NCBI GenBank assembly: GCA_902773055.1
Contig: CACYCZ010000067.1
Span: 1-49,008, forward strand
DNA: 49,008 bases
Direction of reading: 5' to 3'
Source: an uncultured Bacteroidales bacterium
GTDB taxonomy: Bacteria; Bacteroidota; Bacteroidia; Bacteroidales; Bacteroidaceae
Shown: one piece after another, positions 17,151-27,330 of the stretch
Numbering within the stretch: position 1 is the stretch's first letter
Layout: each line of letters starts with the position of its first letter
Position numbers and translations under genes: made by a program
Notes under the pieces: model-generated
What the model was told of the DNA's origin: nothing
Database searches by the model: none
What the model saw: the letters and a program-made list of their open reading frames with translations, nothing else

Positions 17151-20096
17151 ATGATTTATTTTCACCAGTTGACTACATTGTTAAGCGTAAAAAATATGTT
17201 GAGGTACGGTCTTGCATTATTCCTGATGCTGTCATGCTCTGTCATGGCAATGAGAGCAGGAACGGAGTCGTTGCGTATCATGACCTATAATGTTCCCCGT
17301 AACAATGAGCATATTGAACCTGTAGGAGTGAATACGCTCGATATGCGTTTCGCAGCATTGGCTGAACTGGTCAATAAAGTACGTCCCGACGTGCTGGGTA
17401 TGCAGGAACCTACCAATGCTGATTTATGGATGTTCCTGAAGAATCTGGACGGCTATGCCATGATTGGTGTAGGGCGTGAAGATGGGATGGAGCGCGGACA
17501 ATATACACTGATATTGTACCGTACAGATAAATTCTACGTTGAGAAGCACGGCTTCTATTTCCTGTCCAAGACTCCAGAGGTGATGGGCTCAAAGGACTGG
17601 GGTTCTTCTTGTTCCCGTCTGGCTACATGGGGTATCTTCCGCGACAAGGTGACTAAGGCTCGTTTTCTCTATACCAACACCCATTTGGACCATATCAGTG
17701 ACTCAGCGCGCACAAACCAGATGCGGGTCATCAAGGAACACATGAGGGCTCTCGTTGCAGAAAATGGCACGATGCCGATGATGATAACCGGTGACTTCAA
17801 TGTCTCGCAGACAACGCAGGGAGCTTATGTCAATGCAACAACACTCCATATTCCGATGAATGACGCATGGTTGGTAGCAGAAAAGCAGGAAGGGCTGAAA
17901 TATTCTTTTCCAGCCCATGACTATGGTACCAAAAGAAAACTCGACTATATTATCCTGAGCAAGGATATAGAGGTGAAAAAGGCATATATAGGCAACAGTG
18001 TCCAGACCAATGGTACAATCATATCTGACCACAATCCCCATTGGGCTGACATTACATGGAAAACAACACCCAGCGAGGATACCGAGGCCTTGATACAAGC
18101 TGCCCGCGAAGCCTGCGATTCTACCTTAGTGTATATATCTGGCAATGACGGGCTTATTGTGAATGCTACGGAAGGTACTGATGGGTGTCAGGTTTCGTAT
18201 GATACGCAGGAACCGACAGGTGGCGCTCTGGCTAATCTGATTGACGGAAATGATGCGACTTATTTCAGGTCATCCTGGTCGACGGTGAATCCCTATCAAC
18301 CTCATTATTTTCAAGTGGATCTGTGCAAGACATACAGGAACATACATTTCGACTATGCCCGATTGGCAGGAACATCATCAACGGCTACGGGTAATTGTTG
18401 GAAAGATGTATTGGTGACGGCATCTAATGATGGTGTAGGATGGGATTATATTACAGAATTCTGTGATGTCCCTACAGCAGAAGGTCTGCACAAGCTGCCT
18501 ACAATCAGGATGCGCCGTCCTTATCGCTACATCCGTTTTTCAGCACTGCGGACGCCGGATATGAAAATAAGGACCAGTTTCGTGCAGTATGTCGTAGGAG
18601 AGTTCCAGCTTTACGAGGACAGGATTGATACATTGAAGTCGCAGCGCTTCTTCAATCAGGAAGTGAAGGCAGCCTGCGATGTGGTTGTAGCGTTGACAGA
18701 CGAAGTGGAAACAGCCTATAATGCCGGGACAGTGACAGAAATTCAACTGCAGCAGTTGGAACAGGCTCTGCAAGATTTGAGATCTGTCAAGATAGACAAG
18801 ACTCCGCTGAGAGATATGCTGTTGGAAGTCGCAGACTTGTTGACAACTTTCGGGTATGGTACCAAGTTCGGCCAGGGGAGTAAGGAGGCCTATGACGAAC
18901 TGAAGGTTATGGCGGATGCCTGCAATGCCCAAATGGAAAATATGGACACCAAGTCAAAGGTGGACGAGGCGTGCCGCCGGTTGAAAACGGCTAAAGAAGC
19001 ATATATGGCAACCCGCAAAACGTTTCAGACTGGCAAGTGGTATTATATTCAGTGCTACCATTTGGCTAACATGATCAAGCAGAAGGAATATGGCCAGGCT
19101 CTCTATGCAGATGGCAATGGCAGCAAGGCTATGCTGAAGAATGGCTATTTTGTTATGAAGCGCAACAAATTGGAATGTCTCCAGAATCCATATGCCATGT
19201 GGCGCATTGTTTCACAGGGGGATGGCGCCTATGCCTTACAGAATCGTGCGACAGGATTTTTCTTAGGTGAACCGACAGCCGATGGTTCCAGTCTTCAGAT
19301 GTCGCCAACACCTGTATCTTATTGTATCGACATGCTTGGCGTGGAGGATTTTCATATTTCAGCATCGGACAGTGAGCAAGGGCAAGCCTATGTCACTGCG
19401 GTAGCTGACGGAAGCGTAAATACATCAGACGGAGGGTATCACAGTGCAGCAGCCTGGATATTTACGGAAGTTGATGATGCATCTGTAGGCCAAGTGCTGA
19501 TACCTGTTAAAAACCATCATATAGATATCATGACGCTCCCGTTTGCCTTTGAAAATGCAAATGCCGACATTCATACATATACATTAGTAGGAATGCCTTC
19601 CAATGGCGTGTTTAATCTGAAAAAGCAGGATAGTTTTGCGGCTGGCGAACCGTTTTTTATAATGACCGGCACTATCGGCGAACTGGATGCTGATTGCGAG
19701 GAGATGACTTACCTGCCAGTGGTGCCGCCTGAAGAATTTGTAGCAACTCCACTTTCTGTAAATGGCGTGTGCGGTCTTCTGGATGAGGGTATGATGCCCA
19801 AGGTAGGATATTGTGTGCAAAAAAATAAATTGAAGATGACGCGTATCGCCTTGCCTGCAAACAGCGGCTATATTCTTCGCAATGATGTTGCCATGGTGGG
19901 TAATGATTATGACATGACACTGTCTACATCGGGCGTGGCGGGCGTTAAGTCACCTGTAATATGGGACAAAGAGACTGTAGATGTATACGGGATTGATGGC
20001 CGTTGCTGCCTGCGTGGTGTGCGGCCTGCCAGCATAAAGAGCCTGTTGCCGAAGGGAATATATATCGTAGGCGACAAAAAAATAGTTGTACCTTAA
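17151..20096 (+). CDS. Secreted endonuclease/exonuclease/phosphatase-family protein with discoidin domain (paralog 1)
   Basis: Predicted secreted metal-dependent phosphoesterase. After a signal sequence (LALFLMLSCSVMAMRA) the EEP fold occupies about residues 38-300 with an intact active site: MTYN near 43, GMQEP near 85, TNTHLDH near 174, TGDFN near 213, LDYIILS near 264 and SDHNPHW near 293. An F5/8 type C (discoidin) carbohydrate-binding-like domain follows (about 337-489: LIDGNDATYF, VTASNDGVGWDYI, YRYIRFSAL). Then come a helical region, a segment starting TGKWYYIQ near 627, and a type IX-like tail (IDGRCCLRGV, LPKGIYIVGDKKIVV). The substrate could be DNA, an inositol or sphingolipid phosphate, or a phosphorylated glycan; sequence does not decide. 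The ATG at 17151 has an AGGAAAGGAG upstream; an in-frame ATG at 17196 is an alternative. Confidence 0.88.
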   Translation: MIYFHQLTTLLSVKNMLRYGLALFLMLSCSVMAMRAGTESLRIMTYNVPRNNEHIEPVGVNTLDMRFAALAELVNKVRPDVLGMQEPTNADLWMFLKNLDGYAMIGVGREDGMERGQYTLILYRTDKFYVEKHGFYFLSKTPEVMGSKDWGSSCSRLATWGIFRDKVTKARFLYTNTHLDHISDSARTNQMRVIKEHMRALVAENGTMPMMITGDFNVSQTTQGAYVNATTLHIPMNDAWLVAEKQEGLKYSFPAHDYGTKRKLDYIILSKDIEVKKAYIGNSVQTNGTIISDHNPHWADITWKTTPSEDTEALIQAAREACDSTLVYISGNDGLIVNATEGTDGCQVSYDTQEPTGGALANLIDGNDATYFRSSWSTVNPYQPHYFQVDLCKTYRNIHFDYARLAGTSSTATGNCWKDVLVTASNDGVGWDYITEFCDVPTAEGLHKLPTIRMRRPYRYIRFSALRTPDMKIRTSFVQYVVGEFQLYEDRIDTLKSQRFFNQEVKAACDVVVALTDEVETAYNAGTVTEIQLQQLEQALQDLRSVKIDKTPLRDMLLEVADLLTTFGYGTKFGQGSKEAYDELKVMADACNAQMENMDTKSKVDEACRRLKTAKEAYMATRKTFQTGKWYYIQCYHLANMIKQKEYGQALYADGNGSKAMLKNGYFVMKRNKLECLQNPYAMWRIVSQGDGAYALQNRATGFFLGEPTADGSSLQMSPTPVSYCIDMLGVEDFHISASDSEQGQAYVTAVADGSVNTSDGGYHSAAAWIFTEVDDASVGQVLIPVKNHHIDIMTLPFAFENANADIHTYTLVGMPSNGVFNLKKQDSFAAGEPFFIMTGTIGELDADCEEMTYLPVVPPEEFVATPLSVNGVCGLLDEGMMPKVGYCVQKNKLKMTRIALPANSGYILRNDVAMVGNDYDMTLSTSGVAGVKSPVIWDKETVDVYGIDGRCCLRGVRPASIKSLLPKGIYIVGDKKIVVP

Positions 20097-20124
20097 ATAA
20101 TGAAAAAAAGATAGCGAGAAAAAT

Positions 20125-23016
20125 ATGAAACGTAGTTTATTGTTTATTTTCAGCATGCTTGGTTTTGTACTGATGTCTGCTGAGACCGAAAAAATCCGGA
20201 TTATGACATATAATATACCCATGGGCAATATTCCGGCGGTAGGGTTGAATACATGGGCAAATCGTTGTATTGGCCTGCAGGAATATATCAATAGGGTGCA
20301 CCCTGATTTGCTGGGGCTTCAGGAACCGGTGCGGACTGAGTTGATGAATCTCTTGTCGGGTATGCCGGGATATTCAATGTTGGGACAGGCTCGTGACAAT
20401 GGATATGAATCAGGAGAATATAGTCCTATCCTGTATAATACCAAACGCCTTATTGTAGAGAAATCGGGAACATACTGGCTTTCAAAGACACCTGATGTCG
20501 TTTCCAAAAATTGGAATTCGGCATGTAACAGGGTTGCTACATGGGCTGTTTTCCGTGATAAAGTAACGCAGGCGCGTTTTCTCTATACTAATACCCATCT
20601 GGATCACAAGAGTGACTCTGCCCGTGAGAATCAGATGAAAGTGATTAAGGTGCAGATGAGAAAGATAATTCAGGAAAACGGTACGATGCCGATGATGTTG
20701 ACGGGAGACTTCAATGTGACGCAGGATAAAAGTACATATACCAATGCCTCTTCTTATCTTATCACTATGCGTGATGCATGGCTGACGGCAAAGGAAAAAT
20801 CGGGCTCTGGTAATACGTTCCCATCCAGTGAAGAAATCAGTACGTCAACACCACGCAAGATAGACTATATTATGTTGAGTACAGACATCACGACACTTGC
20901 TGCGCATACGGAGGAAAGTGCCTTGCCGTCGGGACAGATATTGTCTGACCATAATCCTCACTGGGCTGATATATGCTGGACAACAACAGACGAAGAGGAC
21001 TTCAGGGCAATATACCAGCAGGGCAAGCAGGCGATGGATTCTACTGTTGTCTATTCCAAGGGGAATACAAAACTCATAACGAATGCCACAGACGGCGATT
21101 CCGGGTGTCAGATTACTCACGATGGTGCTGAACCTACAGAAGGAAATGAAGTCAAAAGCTTGATAGATGGTAATACTGCAACCTATTTTCATTCGTTGTG
21201 GAGTAAAATGCCACCAGCTAATCCCCATTATCTTCAAGTGGATATGAAGCAGGATGTCCGTGCAATCCATTTTACTTATCAGCGACGCGATCACGACACC
21301 TTTGGTCCAGCTGACAGATGGGAGGAAGTAATGATAACGGCTTCGAACGACAGTAAGAATTGGGATTACATAACGCAACTCTATAATTTCAGTGGCGATG
21401 ATATGGCGGTGTATACATCACCGGTCATAAATCTGCATAAGCCTTACCGCTATGTTAGATTCAATGTCATGCATACTCCGGCGATGAAAATCCGAAATTC
21501 CAATCCGCAATTTACTTGTTCGGAATTTATGGTTTATCTGGATGTTCTGCAGACAACACAGTCCCAGTATAGCTACAATGATGAACTTAAGGTGGCTGTA
21601 GACGAATTGGCGACGCTTGATGTGATTGTAGGAGAGGCGTTGCGTGATGGTTCTCTGACAGAGGAGCAGAAACAGGCTTACCTCAGGGCCTTGTCCAAGG
21701 TGCGTTCTGTCTTTGTGGACTATGTGCCGCTGGAAAAGGCAGTGGCGCGGGCTCAGGAATTGTATACCACGTTTACGGCGGGTACTAAATATGGTCAAGT
21801 GGATAAAACCATCCGGAATCAATTGCGGACGATATATACAAAAGTCAAAAGTGCAATGACTTCTCCCATTACTCATCAGGAGGCTGACTCCCTGATGAAC
21901 GTGATAACGGAAGCAATTAACACCTTCATTTCTGCCCGCAGGACCTTTGAAACAGATAAATGGTATTATATCCAGAACCACCAGTTGACAGCAAGTAATG
22001 TTAAGGGGAAGATGTTTGGACAGGCTTTGTATGCTGCAGGTGATGGCAGCAGTGCTAAGTTGCGGGTTGGATATTATGCTTCCAGCAAGTTGACGTGTCC
22101 GCAGAACCCTTATGCTATGTGGCGTATACTCAAGGTAGATCAGGGGTATGCTTTACAGAATCGTGCAACAGGTATGTTCCTTGGCAGGCAGGATAGTGAT
22201 GCGTCTTGTTACAAAATGTCGGCGCTCCCTGTAACATATGATGTTGAAATGTTTGGTGTGGAGGACTTCCATTTCTCTGTGAGTGGTGATAATGGAGCTT
22301 ATCTTACAGCATTGTCTGATGGTGAAGTCGGGCCTTCTGATCAGGGCTTCCGTACGGCTGCATCGTGGCTTTTTACAGATGTGGATGATGCTACGATTCA
22401 GACGATGAAACTTCCCGTACTCAACCATACAATTATGATTAAGACATTGCCTTATGCCTATGAAAATCTGAATGAGGCTGACGGTATCCACACATATACA
22501 TTGGTAGATGCTCTTTCATCCAATGTCTTTGCCTTGAAGAAGAAAAAAATGTTTGCTGCCGGTGAACCGTTTTTTATGCTGACGGGTGAAATTTGTGACT
22601 TGAATAGTGCTGGCACGGATACCATTTACTTTGACGTGAAATTGCCTTCGGAGTATGTTACGGCGCCGTTGTCTGTAAATGGTTTGTATGGTACGCTTGA
22701 TGATACCAGAATGCACAAAATTGGTTATTTCCTTCAGTTGGGAAAACTCAGAATGGGCAATGCTGTTCAACCGGCAAATACGGGCTATATTGTCAAAGCG
22801 GATGTTGCTAACCTGAGCGACACTTACGATGCCACGTTGTCTTATTCTCAGGGGGTATTAGGTATCCAGCCGGTTGCCGGCAGGAATAATAATATGGTTG
22901 ATGTATATACGATTGATGGCAAAATTGTTCTGCGCCAAGTCAGTTCGTTGGCACTTCCAACATTGCTCCCTGCTGGGATATATATAGTCGGTGGACAGAA
23001 AATAGCCATAAAGTAA
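20125..23016 (+). CDS. Secreted endonuclease/exonuclease/phosphatase-family protein with discoidin domain (paralog 2)
   Basis: Tandem paralog of the preceding gene, aligning over essentially its full length and beginning 28 bp after its stop. The signal peptide is MKRSLLFIFSMLGFVLMSA. EEP motifs are all retained: MTYNIPMGN, GLQEP, TNTHLDHKSDSARENQ, MLTGDFNVTQ, IDYIMLS and SDHNPHWADI. The discoidin-like domain (LIDGNTATYFHSLW, ITASNDSKNWDYI, YRYVRFNVM), the helical linker, the DKWYYIQ segment and the type IX-like tail (LPAGIYIVGGQKIAIK) follow in the same order. Conservation of every catalytic motif in both copies suggests both are active enzymes, perhaps with different specificity. The substrate is unknown. 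Confidence 0.88.
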   Translation: MKRSLLFIFSMLGFVLMSAETEKIRIMTYNIPMGNIPAVGLNTWANRCIGLQEYINRVHPDLLGLQEPVRTELMNLLSGMPGYSMLGQARDNGYESGEYSPILYNTKRLIVEKSGTYWLSKTPDVVSKNWNSACNRVATWAVFRDKVTQARFLYTNTHLDHKSDSARENQMKVIKVQMRKIIQENGTMPMMLTGDFNVTQDKSTYTNASSYLITMRDAWLTAKEKSGSGNTFPSSEEISTSTPRKIDYIMLSTDITTLAAHTEESALPSGQILSDHNPHWADICWTTTDEEDFRAIYQQGKQAMDSTVVYSKGNTKLITNATDGDSGCQITHDGAEPTEGNEVKSLIDGNTATYFHSLWSKMPPANPHYLQVDMKQDVRAIHFTYQRRDHDTFGPADRWEEVMITASNDSKNWDYITQLYNFSGDDMAVYTSPVINLHKPYRYVRFNVMHTPAMKIRNSNPQFTCSEFMVYLDVLQTTQSQYSYNDELKVAVDELATLDVIVGEALRDGSLTEEQKQAYLRALSKVRSVFVDYVPLEKAVARAQELYTTFTAGTKYGQVDKTIRNQLRTIYTKVKSAMTSPITHQEADSLMNVITEAINTFISARRTFETDKWYYIQNHQLTASNVKGKMFGQALYAAGDGSSAKLRVGYYASSKLTCPQNPYAMWRILKVDQGYALQNRATGMFLGRQDSDASCYKMSALPVTYDVEMFGVEDFHFSVSGDNGAYLTALSDGEVGPSDQGFRTAASWLFTDVDDATIQTMKLPVLNHTIMIKTLPYAYENLNEADGIHTYTLVDALSSNVFALKKKKMFAAGEPFFMLTGEICDLNSAGTDTIYFDVKLPSEYVTAPLSVNGLYGTLDDTRMHKIGYFLQLGKLRMGNAVQPANTGYIVKADVANLSDTYDATLSYSQGVLGIQPVAGRNNNMVDVYTIDGKIVLRQVSSLALPTLLPAGIYIVGGQKIAIK

Positions 23017-23131
23017 TTCCTCTGTATTGAAGCAACCAGCAAGGGAAAGATGATTTAATTGCCAAATTCTTAGTATTTTGATTGCAGATATCATTTTTTA
23101 TTATAAACTTTGTATTCAATTAATATAAATA

Positions 23132-24358
23132 ATGGACATTGTAGAAAGGTTTCTTAATTACGTCAAATTCGATACTCAGTCATCTGAGGAATCCTCAGTG
23201 ACACCGAGTACGGAGAAACAATTGGTTTTCGCAAAATATTTGAAAGAAGAATTAGAAGATGTCGGCTTGGAAGATATTGAGCTTGACGACAACGGTTATC
23301 TGTATGCATTGTTGCCGGCAAACGATGACAATATACCGACAATTGGATTTATCTCTCACATGGACACCAGTCCTGATTGTTCTGGTGCCAATGTTGCCCC
23401 TCGTATTGTGAAATGTTATGAGGGTGGAGACATCGTTTTGGATGCGGCCGAAGGTATAAAACTGTCACCGACAGTATTTCCTGAACTAGAGGATTACGTT
23501 GGCCAGGATATCATCGTAACAGATGGTCATACCCTTCTTGGCGCTGATGACAAGGCTGGGATTGCAGCAATTGTTCAGGCTATGATTTATTTGAAGGAAC
23601 ATCAGGAAATCAAACATGGAGACATCCGCATTGCTTTTAATCCCGATGAGGAGATAGGACTTGGAGCTCATAAGTTTGATGTTGTTAAGTTTGGTTGTGA
23701 GTGGGCATACACTATGGATGGTGGTGCTGTTGGTGAATTGGAATATGAATGTTTCAACGCCGCAAGCGCCAAATTTACGATTAAAGGTGCAAGTGTACAT
23801 ACCGGATATGCCAAGGGCAAGATGATAAATGCTGTGCGTATAGCTACAGAGTTGCAGAGCATGATTCCAGAAGAAGAATTGCCTGAAACGACGGAGAATT
23901 ATCAAGGATTCTACCATTTGCTCTCTTTGCAGGGTAATGTGGAGAATGCCACGATGGCATATATCATACGCGATCATGATACCAGGCATTTCCATGCCCG
24001 TAAAGCTTTTATGCAGGAAATGGCTGACAAACTGAATGAAAAATATGGTGCAGGTACTGTGACTGTTGTCTTGAAAGATCAGTATTATAATATGCGTGAA
24101 AAATTGGAGCCGGTATTCCATGTCGTAGAAATTGCCATCAAGGCTATGGAGAACTTGGGTATATCTCCGAAGGTGCAGCCTATCCGTGGCGGTACAGATG
24201 GTGCACAGCTTTCTTTCCGTGGTTTGCCCTGTCCGAATATCTTTGCTGGTGGAATTAATTTTCATGGTCCTTACGAATTCCTTCCGATTCCTTCTATGGA
24301 GAAAGCGATGATGACGGTTGTGGAAATTTGTCGCCTCGTAGCTCAGTATAATGATTAG
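23132..24358 (+). CDS. pepT: Peptidase T (tripeptide aminopeptidase)
   Basis: Cytoplasmic dizinc M20-family aminopeptidase that removes N-terminal residues from tripeptides. Metal and catalytic motifs are readable: the SHMDTSPD segment near residue 75, [22 protein letters not shown] with the catalytic glutamate, [14 protein letters not shown], and the C-terminal [23 protein letters not shown]. The length of 408 aa is standard. It sits 26 bp before the antiporter gene and may be co-transcribed with it. A TAAACTTTG sequence (23104-23112) 20 bp upstream resembles the -7 box with one extra spacer base. Confidence 0.96.
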   Translation: MDIVERFLNYVKFDTQSSEESSVTPSTEKQLVFAKYLKEELEDVGLEDIELDDNGYLYALLPANDDNIPTIGFISHMDTSPDCSGANVAPRIVKCYEGGDIVLDAAEGIKLSPTVFPELEDYVGQDIIVTDGHTLLGADDKAGIAAIVQAMIYLKEHQEIKHGDIRIAFNPDEEIGLGAHKFDVVKFGCEWAYTMDGGAVGELEYECFNAASAKFTIKGASVHTGYAKGKMINAVRIATELQSMIPEEELPETTENYQGFYHLLSLQGNVENATMAYIIRDHDTRHFHARKAFMQEMADKLNEKYGAGTVTVVLKDQYYNMREKLEPVFHVVEIAIKAMENLGISPKVQPIRGGTDGAQLSFRGLPCPNIFAGGINFHGPYEFLPIPSMEKAMMTVVEICRLVAQYND

Positions 24359-24383
24359 TTTTTATTATACTGAAAGATAGTTT

Positions 24384-26642
24384 ATGGGATCCTTGCCTAC
24401 TTTTATTACCGATTTGGCACTTATTCTGGTGCTTGCTGGAATTGTGTCGTTGATTTTTCATCGCCTTAGACAGCCTCTTGTTCTGGGCTATATTGTTGCA
24501 GGTTTTATCTGTGGCCCTCAGATTTCATTCTTCCCTTCTGTCATTGATGCTGCTAATGTTTCTACATGGGCAGATATTGGTGTAATTTTCTTGATGTTCA
24601 CTTTGGGCCTTGAGTTCAGTTTTAAGAAGATTTTTAAGATGGGTAGTGCGCCTTTCATTGCAGCTTGTACGATAATATTCTGTATGATTGGTCTAGGTTC
24701 TGTTGCGGGCCACTTCTTTGGTTGGAGTCGTATCAACAGTTTGTTCCTTGGCGGTATGCTCGCAATGTCTTCAACAACGGTTATATATAAGGCTCTCAGT
24801 GATATGGGACTTCGCCAGCAACGTTTTGCATCTTCTGTGATGAGCGTGTTGGTTGTAGAGGATATACTGGGTATCTTACTGATGGTGATATTGTCTACTA
24901 TTGCAGTCAGTTCCAGTTTCCAGGGTATGAAGTTGGTCGGGAGCCTGTTGCAGTTGGCCTTGGTGTTGGTTGTCTGGTTTGTTGTTGGTGTATTTGTTAT
25001 TCCGTCGTTCCTGCGTAAGGCGCGTCGATGGATGTCTAAAGAAACACTTCTGATAGTTTCCCTTGGCTTGTGTTTCTTGATGGTTGTATTAGCAGAGTCA
25101 ATGCACTATAGCTCGGCTTTTGGAGCATTTATGATGGGCAGTATTCTTGCTGAAACTATAGAAGCCGAAGAAATTAACCATCTGGTTGAACCTGTCAAGG
25201 ATTTGTTTGGTGCTATTTTCTTTGTGTCGGTCGGTATGTTGGTGAATCCTACTGTTATTACGTCATATTGGTTCCCTATCTTGGTGTTGATTGCCGTTAT
25301 CCTGTTTGGCCAGGCTGTCTTTGGTACTGTAGGCTATCTCCTTTCAGGACAATCCCTCAAGGTTGCTATTCAAAGTGGTTTCTGTATGGCTCAGATAGGT
25401 GAATTTGCTTTTATTATCGCTTCGTTGGGCAACAGCTTGAATGTGACGGCCGATTTTCTCTATCCTGTCGTGGTGGCTGTATCTGTTATTACAACCTTTC
25501 TTACGCCTTATATGATACGTCTTGCCGAACCAGCCTGTCATCTGGTAGAGAAGCATATGCCATCTTATTTCCGTTCTGTGTTGGATGATGCTGGTAGCCT
25601 GCCTTCTGTCAGTAACGAGACTACGTGGACGCGCTTGCTTCAGTCTCTTTTCAAGCAAGTAGCAGCCTATAGTTTCCTGTCAGTGGCTGTTATAACGGTG
25701 TCGTTTAATATCCTGCTGCCATTTTCCCGCCATGCGTTTACGCATTGGTGGGGCAATGCATTTTGCGGTATAGTGACGCTTTTGGTGATTTCTCCGTTCC
25801 TGAGGGCTATTGTTATGCGAAAGAACCATTCCGATGATTTCAAAAAGTTATGGAATGAGCGACATTTCAATAGATTACCCTTGGTTTTTACTATTGTGGT
25901 GCGTTATGTTATTGCTTCTTCTTTTGTATTTTACATTATCAATTTCTTATCTCCGTTTTCTAGTTTGCTGCATTGGTTTGTTGCTTTTGTGCTAGTTCTT
26001 ATATTTATGAGTTCCCGTCGCATAAAAGAGCGCAGTATCCGTTTGGAGCATTCCTTTTTCCGTAATCTGAATTCGCGTGAAACCATGGCGATTGAGCAGG
26101 GTAAGGCTAATCCGAAATATGCAGAGCGTCTGCTTTCTTTGGATGTCCACATGGCTCATGTTACGTTGCCGATGAATACGGTTTTTGCAGGCAAGAGCTT
26201 GAAAGAACTTGATTTGGCGCGGCAGGTAGGTGTTATGGTGGCAGCAATATCCCGTATGGGCACAAGCATTCATATTCCTGGTCCTAACGAATTGCTTTTC
26301 CCTGGCGATGTGCTTCAGATTATTGGTGATGATGCTAAGCTAAAAGCTTTTGCCCAGAGAGTGGAGGCTGATATTCATGAGGATTCTGAACCTGATGAGG
26401 ATAAAGAGATGATTTTGCGTAGTCTGCCAGTTACTGATGATTCCCTTTTCTGTAATAAACTGGTAAGCGAGTCGGGTATACGTGAGCAATATCAGTGCAT
26501 GCTGGCAGGTTTTCAAGACAAAGGTGCCGAGTATCTTACCTTGCCTCGTGCTTCCCGTATCATTCGTTCTGGCGATATCTTGTGGATAGTTGGTGAGCGT
26601 GCTGCTATCAACATTCTTTGGCAAGATGAATTTGGGACATAG
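24384..26642 (+). CDS. CPA2-family cation/proton antiporter with C-terminal RCK_C (TrkA-C) domains
   Basis: Inner-membrane monovalent cation/H+ antiporter of the KefB/GerN type. About the first 380 residues form the exchanger domain (RQPLVLGYIVAGFICGP, FLMFTLGLEFS, AMSSTTVIYKAL, VVEDILGILLMV, FGAIFFVSVGML, MAQIGEFAFIIASLG). A further group of hydrophobic helices lies at about 425-540. The soluble C-terminus carries two TrkA-C-like segments (about 585-660, with LLFPGDVLQIIGDD; and about 680-750, with IIRSGDILWIVGE). I see no Rossmann-type RCK_N domain between membrane and RCK_C, unlike KefB. The transported ion is likely K+ or Na+, but this is inferred. It lies just downstream of pepT and is convergent with the DUF5606 gene. 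Confidence 0.9.
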   Translation: MGSLPTFITDLALILVLAGIVSLIFHRLRQPLVLGYIVAGFICGPQISFFPSVIDAANVSTWADIGVIFLMFTLGLEFSFKKIFKMGSAPFIAACTIIFCMIGLGSVAGHFFGWSRINSLFLGGMLAMSSTTVIYKALSDMGLRQQRFASSVMSVLVVEDILGILLMVILSTIAVSSSFQGMKLVGSLLQLALVLVVWFVVGVFVIPSFLRKARRWMSKETLLIVSLGLCFLMVVLAESMHYSSAFGAFMMGSILAETIEAEEINHLVEPVKDLFGAIFFVSVGMLVNPTVITSYWFPILVLIAVILFGQAVFGTVGYLLSGQSLKVAIQSGFCMAQIGEFAFIIASLGNSLNVTADFLYPVVVAVSVITTFLTPYMIRLAEPACHLVEKHMPSYFRSVLDDAGSLPSVSNETTWTRLLQSLFKQVAAYSFLSVAVITVSFNILLPFSRHAFTHWWGNAFCGIVTLLVISPFLRAIVMRKNHSDDFKKLWNERHFNRLPLVFTIVVRYVIASSFVFYIINFLSPFSSLLHWFVAFVLVLIFMSSRRIKERSIRLEHSFFRNLNSRETMAIEQGKANPKYAERLLSLDVHMAHVTLPMNTVFAGKSLKELDLARQVGVMVAAISRMGTSIHIPGPNELLFPGDVLQIIGDDAKLKAFAQRVEADIHEDSEPDEDKEMILRSLPVTDDSLFCNKLVSESGIREQYQCMLAGFQDKGAEYLTLPRASRIIRSGDILWIVGERAAINILWQDEFGT

Positions 26643-26790
26643 TTGCATCTCTCTTGTGATGTCATAATGGAATATAACCAGGAGTTATAAGTAGTTGGGC
26701 GAGGTGATGCTTATATGTATATTATAGGCTCGCTTGTATTACCTAAATAGAGGTAGGATAGTGTAAAAAGTATTTTTGTTGCATATGGAA

Positions 26791-26822
26791 ATGCCGGTAT
26801 TCTTTTAACAGGATACCGGCAT
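26791..26822. terminator. Hairpin between convergent antiporter and DUF5606 genes
   Basis: Inverted repeat ATGCCGGTAT (26791-26800) and ATACCGGCAT (26813-26822) with a 12-nt loop, in the 240-bp gap between convergent genes. There is no long T-run, so this is a probable rather than certain terminator. Confidence 0.6.
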
Positions 26823-26885
26823 TCCTACATAGTCTTTACAATTTGTGTGTTTCAGACTTTCTTGTGAAATTAGTAGAGTGACTGT

Positions 26886-27320
26886 TTATTTTTCGGTAAC
26901 AGTTTCTCCTTCTTCGTTTTCTTGGGGAAGATTGAAATCTGTTATGCCATTTTGAATCAGTATATTATACCATGTGATGAGTTTGCGAATGTCATTTTGG
27001 TATACACGGTCGCGGTCGTAGTTTGGCAGTGCTTTGGCCATGAAATCCTCTAGTTCAGCCTTGGAGGCTTGTTTGGGATTGAGGGCAACAGTCTCGCCAT
27101 TTTGCATCTCTTTGATATTGTTGAAAACAGTCATTAGAGGAGTGTCGTCATCGTCGGTATACATGGATACGTCCTTAAGTGACGTGATTCTGTCATGAAG
27201 ACCAACAGGGAATCTCTTTTTCTGTTCATCCAAGGATTCAACAATCAGCGAAGAACGTCCTTGAGATACTAAAACAAATAAACCAGGTTTGCCTGAAATA
27301 GCTAATATTGTTTTTTCCAT
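26886..27320 (-). CDS. DUF5606-type conserved protein
   Basis: Small soluble protein of unknown function, 144 aa, beginning MEKTILAISGKPGLFVLVSQ. The N-terminal part (GKPGLFVLVSQGRSSLIVES, then ITSLKDVSMYTDDDDTPLM) matches the beta-barrel-like Bacteroidetes family I know as DUF5606; the C-terminal part (ELEDFMAKALPNYDRDRVY, then IRKLITWYNIL) is helical. The open frame extends upstream into purA, but the ATG at 27320, 10 bp after the purA stop, is the natural start. It is the last gene of the dpp III to purA operon. No biochemical role is established as far as I know. Confidence 0.85.
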   Translation of the reverse strand: MEKTILAISGKPGLFVLVSQGRSSLIVESLDEQKKRFPVGLHDRITSLKDVSMYTDDDDTPLMTVFNNIKEMQNGETVALNPKQASKAELEDFMAKALPNYDRDRVYQNDIRKLITWYNILIQNGITDFNLPQENEEGETVTEK

Positions 27321-27330
27321 ATTGAAGTTT

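Noticed and set aside
23486-24265. Antisense open frame of 259 codons
   Set aside because: It is complementary to pepT, whose catalytic motifs are complete; its translation has no family features.
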